Positions 59,601-64,000 of a stretch of DNA of 64,000 bases are shown in pieces (within the stretch, counting starts at the first letter, position 1; each line of letters begins with the position of its first letter). The notes below the pieces were generated by a model, which saw only the letters and a list, made by a program, of their open reading frames with translations, made no database searches and was not told the DNA's origin. Origin of the DNA: Stieleria neptunia (GTDB lineage: Bacteria; Planctomycetota; Planctomycetia; Pirellulales; Pirellulaceae); contig NZ_CP037423.1 in assembly GCF_007754155.1 (NCBI RefSeq), positions 9,916,938 to 9,980,937 of the forward strand, written 5' to 3'. The position numbers and the translations under genes were made by a program.

Positions 59601-61241
59601 TCCGGGCTGCACCACCCCTTGGGCATCGTGGTCGACCAAGACGGCATCTTCGTCTTGGGCCGCGACCAGATCACACGTCTGCACGATCTGAACGGCGACT
59701 TCGAAGCGGACTATTACGAATGCTTCAGCAACGCGTTTCGAACGTCCGCGGCCGGACACGACTTCATTTGCGGTCTGCAACGCGACTCGCGCGGCAACTT
59801 CTACATCGCCTCAGGCAATCAAGGTCTGGTCCGCATCTCACCGGACGGCCAACGGGCCGAGGTGATCGCGACCGGATTTCGCAACCCCGATGGCCTGGGC
59901 CTGCTGCCCGACGGAACCGTGACCGTCCCCGCCTCGGAAGGCAGCTGGACCCCCGCTTCGATGATTTGCGCCGTTGCCAACACGTCAGTTCCCAGCGACG
60001 CGGCCCGCTTGCCGACACGTGAAAACGAGCCGGTGCCCCACTACGGCTACGGCGGCCCACGCGACGGCCAAACCCCGCAACTGCCGTTGGCCTACCTGCC
60101 GCGCGGACTGGACAATTCCAGCGGCGGCCAGGTCTTTGTCGAAAGCGATTCCTGGGGTCCGCTGTCGGGTCAACTGCTCCATTTCTCGTTCGGCGCGGGC
60201 TCACATTTCCTGGTGCTTCGTGACCACGTCAACGGGCAAGCCCAAGCCGCGGTCGTGCCGCTGCCCGGCGAGTTCCGCTCGGGCGCCCACCGCGGACGCT
60301 TCCACCCGATCGACGGCCAACTGTACGTCAGCGGCATGCAGGGGTGGGGCTCTTACACGCCCGACGACGGTTGCTTCCAACGCGTGCGTTACGACGGCGG
60401 CGATGCCCAACTGCCGACCGGATTTCACGTCCATGAAAATGGAATCGCCCTTTCGTTTTCCATGCCGTTGGACGCCGCGACGGTCGCCGACCCCGGCAAT
60501 CACTTCGCACAAACCTGGAACTATCGCTACGGTCCGGGCTATGGCTCCCCCGAGTTTTCGACACGGCACCCCGGCGTGCGCGGACACGATCGTCTGCCGA
60601 TCCAATCCGCCCATGTCCTTGCCGATCGTCAAACCCTGTTCCTCGAACTACCTGAACTCCAGCGAGTCAATCAATTGCACCTGTCCGTGCAATCGTCGCC
60701 CGATCAGTTTCATCAGTTGTTCATCACCGTTCACGAACTCGACAAGCCCTACGCGGATTTCCCGGGTTACGTCTCAATTCGCAAAACGATCGCCCCCCAT
60801 CCGATCCACGCGGATCTTGCCATGGCGACCCGCAGCGTGCCCAACCCGTTTCAAAAGAAGCTTGCCGGGGCACGCGAGATCGAGATCGAAACTGGCACGA
60901 ACCTGTCTTACGCGACGCGCTCGTTTCGGGTCAGCGCGGGTGAGCCGATCGGATTGACGCTGTCCAACCCCGACGTCGTCCCGCACAATTGGGCCTTGGC
61001 CAAACCCGGAACGATCGAGCGTGTCGGCGTCTTGGCGGACCGATCGATTTCGGATCCCGAAGCGGCGCTTCGTCATTACATCCCTTCCACCACCGATGTC
61101 TTGGCATACACCGACGTGGTGCTGCCGGGCGAGCAATTTACGATTTATTTCCAAGCCCCCACACAACCCGGGCATTATCCCTACCTGTGCACGTTTCCGG
61201 GACACTGGAAAGTGATGAACGGAGTCATGATTGTGGAGTAG
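56697..61241 (+). CDS. Secreted fusion: TIM-barrel/LamG/cytochrome c/propeller/cupredoxin
   Basis: Protein of 1514 residues with signal peptide (1-22). Residues about 24-285 look like a xylose-isomerase-type TIM barrel; about 300-470 a LamG/ConA-like jelly roll; about 500-655 a Pirellula/Verrucomicrobium-type heme domain with C529-L-S-C532-H533, ending in a Met-containing helix; about 690-890 a DUF6797-like section (WGNQNDTTWANDRWNQTELG); about 900-1300 a beta-propeller like planctomycete membrane-bound dehydrogenases; and about 1395-1514 a cupredoxin. H1430, C1498, H1503 and M1507 are in the right order for a type-1 copper site. A covalent heme and a copper centre in one chain suggest electron transfer from a sugar or polyol substrate in the periplasm. 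The GH2 gene follows after 102 nt. The TIM-barrel and propeller boundaries are approximate and the substrate is unknown. Confidence 0.8.
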   Translation: MANLRVLVTILLGVAVTTQCFAETPANFRDENLVAWCIVPFDSQKRDPAERAEMVKRLGLRRVAYDWRAEHVPTFEAEILQYKKHGIEYFAFWGLHDDALKLFEKHGLRPQIWQMLGSIEGETQAERVQTAASRLLPLVERTAKLGSKLGLYNHGGWGGEPENMIAVCDYLRRHHDAQHVGIVYNLHHAHEHLDDFAAVLKQLKPYLLCLNLNGMTRNGDQHGQKILPLGEGEFDVQLLTAVRDSGYDGPVGIIGHTQDDVELRLQDNLDGLHWLLPQIDGRPAGPKPTLRTYSPETAPPKRASETVGTLIDGRPEYRRPPITVECRVTLPDANGYNILVASDTKRSGDHWEIFSNNGTGNFTAYLPGMQPDHVHSQAMICDGKPHTVSMIYQPDRVRLLVDGKPAADQPIRSTGRDGRADKLAIGRLVEGGIGCRGQVHWVRISKGVRDIPADPVIDATQDDTTLLLWRSEKLSPRDGAQGPPNDAARLDFKNRDYSPELVSALVAKARADGDPHRGLLTFANANSACLSCHRIGHHGGSVGPDLTSIGKQRKPEELVESVLWPKRHIPPEYVAHLVLDESGQTHQGFLVREDEQQIVLRDPTANQPTEIAIPIDEIVLQREVGTLMPDNLAGAMSPEDLSGLLRFLFALGTDDGLPSYEMDTLLAHAQAHSHGPVEFPIERRPLKPEHWPSWQHHVNRDRVYDFYAKQADFFRQQPAAPPLLAEYPGLDGGDQGHWGNQNDTTWANDRWNQTELGSLMCGVVRVGKTTIPRGVCVRVGEHGELATCFNPDTLTYDAVWRDGFVTFSSHRHGFLDGLKIDGERLSQPRQPKPGQPFQYLGFYRIGERTVFSYRIGNETFLDAPDVKNGRLVRVVAPAEEHPLRHQLKNAPTQWPQTIETEIQFGSAKPYAVDTIGLPLENPWNALLFCGGHAFLPDGSALVCTMQGDVWRVTGIESPSTKATWRRFASGLHHPLGIVVDQDGIFVLGRDQITRLHDLNGDFEADYYECFSNAFRTSAAGHDFICGLQRDSRGNFYIASGNQGLVRISPDGQRAEVIATGFRNPDGLGLLPDGTVTVPASEGSWTPASMICAVANTSVPSDAARLPTRENEPVPHYGYGGPRDGQTPQLPLAYLPRGLDNSSGGQVFVESDSWGPLSGQLLHFSFGAGSHFLVLRDHVNGQAQAAVVPLPGEFRSGAHRGRFHPIDGQLYVSGMQGWGSYTPDDGCFQRVRYDGGDAQLPTGFHVHENGIALSFSMPLDAATVADPGNHFAQTWNYRYGPGYGSPEFSTRHPGVRGHDRLPIQSAHVLADRQTLFLELPELQRVNQLHLSVQSSPDQFHQLFITVHELDKPYADFPGYVSIRKTIAPHPIHADLAMATRSVPNPFQKKLAGAREIEIETGTNLSYATRSFRVSAGEPIGLTLSNPDVVPHNWALAKPGTIERVGVLADRSISDPEAALRHYIPSTTDVLAYTDVVLPGEQFTIYFQAPTQPGHYPYLCTFPGHWKVMNGVMIVE

Positions 61242-61343
61242 ATCTGACAACATCTCTAAACACTCCGACGGCGTGTCTCATTCTGAAGACGGTTTGGCTT
61301 GCTAGAATGCCAAGTCCAATTCTCCCACACGAGACTGCCCCCC

Positions 61344-63647
61344 ATGCCCCATCGATCGTCACTCGCGACGCACTTGAAGTGCGGATCGCGACGCGTGCTA
61401 CTGACCCTGTCGTTCCTGCTGGTCACCGGTAGCATTTGCCATGCCCAAGCCATCAACGACACCTGGCGTTACACGCTCCGCAAGCCCGCCGCCCAATGGC
61501 AGTCAGATCGATTCGATGATTCAGACTGGCAGGAAGCCGGCGGCGGATTCGGCACCCGAGACACGCCGGGGGCGCGGGTCGGAACCGTCTGGGCCACCAA
61601 CGACATCTGGCTGCGAAAATCGTTTGACTTGCAGGCGATGCCCAACAATCCCGCCCTGCTGATTCACCACGACGAAGACGCCGAAATCTTCCTCAATGGC
61701 ACCCCGATCGCCGAGCTGGAAGGCTACACCACGCAGTACCAAGTCGTCTCCATCGACCAACAGAAACAATCCGCGTTGAAACTCGGTCGTAACACCTTGG
61801 CCGTTCACTGTCGTCAAACCGGTGGCGGCCAGTTCATTGACGTTCACGTGGTCGACGGCGACAACGTTCCCAAGCTGCCGGCTCCGCCACGCGACACCAA
61901 GCCGTTTCAATCCGAATTGATCACCACCTGGGGCGCGGACGTCACGCCTGAAAATGCGTGGACGGAGTATCCCCGTCCGCAATTGCGGCGAGACCACTGG
62001 ATCAACCTGAACGGCAACTGGGACTATGCGATCACGCCGGTCGAACAAACCCAGCAGCCGGACCAGTGGGACGGCGAGATTCTGGTGCCCTACTGTTTGG
62101 AATCAAAACTCGGCGGCGTGCAACGGCTGCTCGATGCGACCGAAGCACTTTGGTATCGCCGCACGTTTTCTGCAACGCCCTCCGCAGCCAAGCGGACGTT
62201 GCTGAACTTCGAAGCCGTGGATTATCGCTGCCAGGTTTACGTCAACGGCCGCTCGGTCGGCAAACACCAAGGTGGCAACACGGCGTTTACATTTGACGTG
62301 ACCGACGCCTTGAAAGATGGTGGCAATGAGCTGGTCGTGCGCGTCGAAGATGAAACCGAGAACTTTCAACTGCGCGGCAAACAAACACTCAACGCCCGCG
62401 GCATCTGGTACACGCAGGTTTCGGGAATCTGGCAAACGGTTTGGTTGGAGGAAGTCTCATCGAGCCACATCGGGGATCTGAAGATCGCCACCGACGCCGA
62501 AGCCGGCACGATCACCGTCACCCCGACGGTCACCGGCAACGGCAAGGTCCAGGTTGTCGTGAAGGACGGCGACAACGTTGTGGCGGAGGGTTCGGGAAAT
62601 GACGCCATCGTGCTGACGATTGCCGATGCCAAACTCTGGTCGCCCTCTTCACCGCACCTGTACGACATCGAAGCAACTCTGGTCGGCAGCGACACAGCGA
62701 CGCTCGACCGCGTCGCATCTTATGCAGGCATTCGCAGCGTCGGCAAAGTCAAAGACGCCGACGGACACTGGCGATTCACACTCAACGGCGACACCCTGTT
62801 TCACTGGGGACCGCTGGACCAGGGATGGTGGCCCGACGGCTTGCTGACGCCCCCGTCGGATGAAGCGATGTTGTTCGACATCCGATGGCTCAAAGACGCC
62901 GGATTCAACATGATTCGCAAGCACATCAAGGTCGAACCGCGACGTTACTATTACCACTGCGACCGACTGGGCATGATGGTCTGGCAGGACCAGGTCAGCG
63001 CTGGCAACAACCCCAAGTGGACGCGTCTGCAACGCGACCCGGAGGACGCCGAGTGGCCCGACCGGCACCACCGACAGTTCATGGTCGAACTGGAACGCAT
63101 GATCGCGCTGCTGGAAAACCATCCATCGATCGTGGTCTGGGTGCCCTTCAACGAAGCCTGGGGACAACATCGCACGCTCGAAGTCGGCAAGTGGACCGTC
63201 GATCGTGACCGGTCACGATTGATCAACATCGCCAGCGGCGGAAATTTTTGGCCGGTCGGAGATGTCGTTGACGCACACGCGTACCCCCACCCCGAGTTCC
63301 CGTTTCACCAAGGCGACGGCGGACGCTTCGATGACTACATCAAAGTCATGGGAGAATTCGGAGGTCACGGCTATCCCGTCAAAGGCCATCTTTGGGACGC
63401 CAATCGTCGCAACTGGGGCTATGGCGGATTGCCGCAAAACGAAGCCGAATACAAAGCCCGCTACGTCACGTCATTGAAGATGCTGAACGAACTGCGTGGC
63501 CAAGGCATCGCCGCCGGTGTTTACACCCAGACGACCGACGTCGAAGGCGAGATCAACGGTTTGATGACCTACGATCGCAAGGTCATCAAGATTCCGGCGA
63601 AGGAATTGGCGCAGTTGCATCAGTTGTTGTTTCAATCGAGCAAGTAA
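61344..63647 (+). CDS. Glycoside hydrolase family 2 protein
   Basis: Protein of 767 residues from ATG 61344; signal peptide about 1-36 (RRVLLTLSFLLVTGSICHAQ). Two jelly-roll sections follow: one about 37-140 (FDDSDWQEAGGGFGTRD) and a GH2 sugar-binding domain about 190-375 (NLNGNWDYAI to WYTQVSGIWQTVWLE). An Ig-like domain (about 380-470) and a TIM barrel (about 475-767) complete it. In the barrel, VPFNEAWGQ gives E604 as the acid/base, and MGEFGGHGYP gives E671 as a likely nucleophile, so the enzyme should be a retaining beta-glycosidase. It is probably periplasmic and may work with the upstream redox fusion and the convergent sulfatase on algal polysaccharide. The exact sugar cannot be told from sequence. 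A frame extending to 61299 lacks a signal peptide at its start and is not used. Confidence 0.88.
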   Translation: MPHRSSLATHLKCGSRRVLLTLSFLLVTGSICHAQAINDTWRYTLRKPAAQWQSDRFDDSDWQEAGGGFGTRDTPGARVGTVWATNDIWLRKSFDLQAMPNNPALLIHHDEDAEIFLNGTPIAELEGYTTQYQVVSIDQQKQSALKLGRNTLAVHCRQTGGGQFIDVHVVDGDNVPKLPAPPRDTKPFQSELITTWGADVTPENAWTEYPRPQLRRDHWINLNGNWDYAITPVEQTQQPDQWDGEILVPYCLESKLGGVQRLLDATEALWYRRTFSATPSAAKRTLLNFEAVDYRCQVYVNGRSVGKHQGGNTAFTFDVTDALKDGGNELVVRVEDETENFQLRGKQTLNARGIWYTQVSGIWQTVWLEEVSSSHIGDLKIATDAEAGTITVTPTVTGNGKVQVVVKDGDNVVAEGSGNDAIVLTIADAKLWSPSSPHLYDIEATLVGSDTATLDRVASYAGIRSVGKVKDADGHWRFTLNGDTLFHWGPLDQGWWPDGLLTPPSDEAMLFDIRWLKDAGFNMIRKHIKVEPRRYYYHCDRLGMMVWQDQVSAGNNPKWTRLQRDPEDAEWPDRHHRQFMVELERMIALLENHPSIVVWVPFNEAWGQHRTLEVGKWTVDRDRSRLINIASGGNFWPVGDVVDAHAYPHPEFPFHQGDGGRFDDYIKVMGEFGGHGYPVKGHLWDANRRNWGYGGLPQNEAEYKARYVTSLKMLNELRGQGIAAGVYTQTTDVEGEINGLMTYDRKVIKIPAKELAQLHQLLFQSSK

Positions 63648-63667
63648 GACGCCCCCGCCTTGCCGAT

Positions 63668-63785
63668 GTACGACGTCCTTTCCAGGTCGTCGTCGGGAGT
63701 CCAGCGGACGACGGCCCGGAAGGGCCATCGTACTGGAGAAACCGGTCGCTCCTAAGCCAGACGGCCTAAAGGCTAGACACCAACG
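63668..63785. repeat. Dispersed palindromic repeat, copy 2 (inverted relative to 3673-3787)
   Basis: About 118 bp, the reverse complement of copy 1 with scattered substitutions and a few small indels. The central hairpin GGCCC-GGAA-GGGCC is at 63713-63726. It lies between the convergent GH2 and sulfatase genes, and its last 20 bp code for the end of the sulfatase including the TAG stop (63766-63768). Confidence 0.85.
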
Positions 63786-64000
63786 TGTTGATCTGCTGCT
63801 TCAGTTTCGGATTCAAGAACCCGGCGTCCTGCGCTTGTGCGTAGTCGTGCAAACGACCGGCCAGTTGACGAACGACGTCCCGATTCTGTTCCAGGTCGAT
63901 GGAATTTTTTAGTTCGTCGGGATCGGTTTGCAAATCGAACAGCCAAGGGCGTTCGGACACCGAGAGCACGAGTTTGTAGCGGTCGGTGATCACCGCAAAC
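63766..64000 (-). CDS. Sulfatase, C-terminal end (partial)
   Basis: The frame is open to the window edge, so only the last 78 or so residues are seen; the Cys/Ser formylglycine site and metal-binding residues lie outside. MITDRYKLVLSVSERPWLFD followed by LQTDPDELKNSIDLEQNRDV is the standard C-terminal signature of arylsulfatase-type enzymes (a KY.L / LFDL..DP.E..N pattern), which remove sulfate from algal polysaccharides and are very numerous in marine planctomycetes. The final residues (TLVSSL) and the TAG stop are contributed by the dispersed repeat at 63668-63785. The gene converges on the GH2 gene, with 118 bp between their stop codons. Confidence 0.8.
   Translation of the reverse strand, partial: FAVITDRYKLVLSVSERPWLFDLQTDPDELKNSIDLEQNRDVVRQLAGRLHDYAQAQDAGFLNPKLKQQINTLVSSL

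Noticed and set aside
61299..61343. An earlier TTG start for the GH2 gene
   Set aside because: It would add 15 residues before the basic region and signal peptide; ATG 61344 gives a standard secretory N-terminus.

Overview
The window looks like chromosome from a planctomycete, most likely a Pirellulaceae member close to Rhodopirellula. The evidence is: a BlaI/BlaR1 (M56) pair in which the peptidase carries carboxypeptidase-regulatory-like domains; MJ0042-type zinc ribbons; an LEDRxLLA-type N-terminus on a giant secreted protein; dockerin-like repeats and PEP-CTERM proteins; a heme/propeller/cupredoxin fusion of the Pirellula/Verrucomicrobium type; a sulfatase; weak or absent Shine-Dalgarno sites; and short dispersed palindromic repeats. 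No rRNA, tRNA or CRISPR was seen.

Layout. 1-3606 (+): the end of a BlaI-type repressor, then a membrane M56 'BlaR1' protein whose HExxH motif reads HKLAH. 3607-3861: one copy of a dispersed repeat whose second, inverted copy lies at 63668-63785. 3862-5109 (+): a zinc-ribbon membrane protein. 5110-5460: palindrome-rich spacer. 5461-6864 (-): a condensation/acyltransferase-like HHxxxDG protein. 6939-7721: a REP-associated tyrosine transposase unit bounded by perfect 20-bp inverted repeats. 7734-51871 (-): a three-gene block made of a 13,948-residue surface protein (41.8 kb, about 65% of the window), a signal-anchored Hint protein with a predicted HNH-type nuclease tip, and a double-CxxCG protein. 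52539-54219 (+): two PEP-CTERM proteins. 54424-55452 (+): a nucleoside-hydrolase-like DUF1593 protein. 55474-56361 (-): a SHOCT-domain protein. 56697-63647 (+): a 1514-residue isomerase-like/cytochrome/propeller/cupredoxin fusion, then a GH2 glycosidase. 63766-end (-): the C-terminus of a sulfatase.

The most interesting part is the 7.7-51.9 kb block, which reads as a candidate contact-dependent effector-immunity system. The giant protein has a planctomycete surface-targeting N-terminus, ten solenoid-type repeats in two sets of five, 13 CARDB repeats, cadherin/Ig/VCBS-like repeats, an RHS-like fragment, two dockerin-like segments and a Ser/Thr/Asn-rich array of roughly 45-50 units. It then has a complete intein-like Hint domain and a hydrophobic tail. 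That tail contains a second Hint block A (CFVAETPVWVP), but the rest of this second Hint domain (TxxH block and terminal HN) is encoded by the next gene. The Hint domain therefore appears split between two adjacent polypeptides, each with its own membrane segment. The second polypeptide ends in an LHH-type nuclease-like domain, and one base after its stop codon begins a double-CxxCG protein of the kind used as immunity proteins in Myxococcus.

The genes from 52.5 kb onward fit extracellular polysaccharide use (GH2, sulfatase, PEP-CTERM export, redox fusion), typical of marine planctomycetes. Assignments rest on motifs read by eye; no database search or structure prediction was possible.
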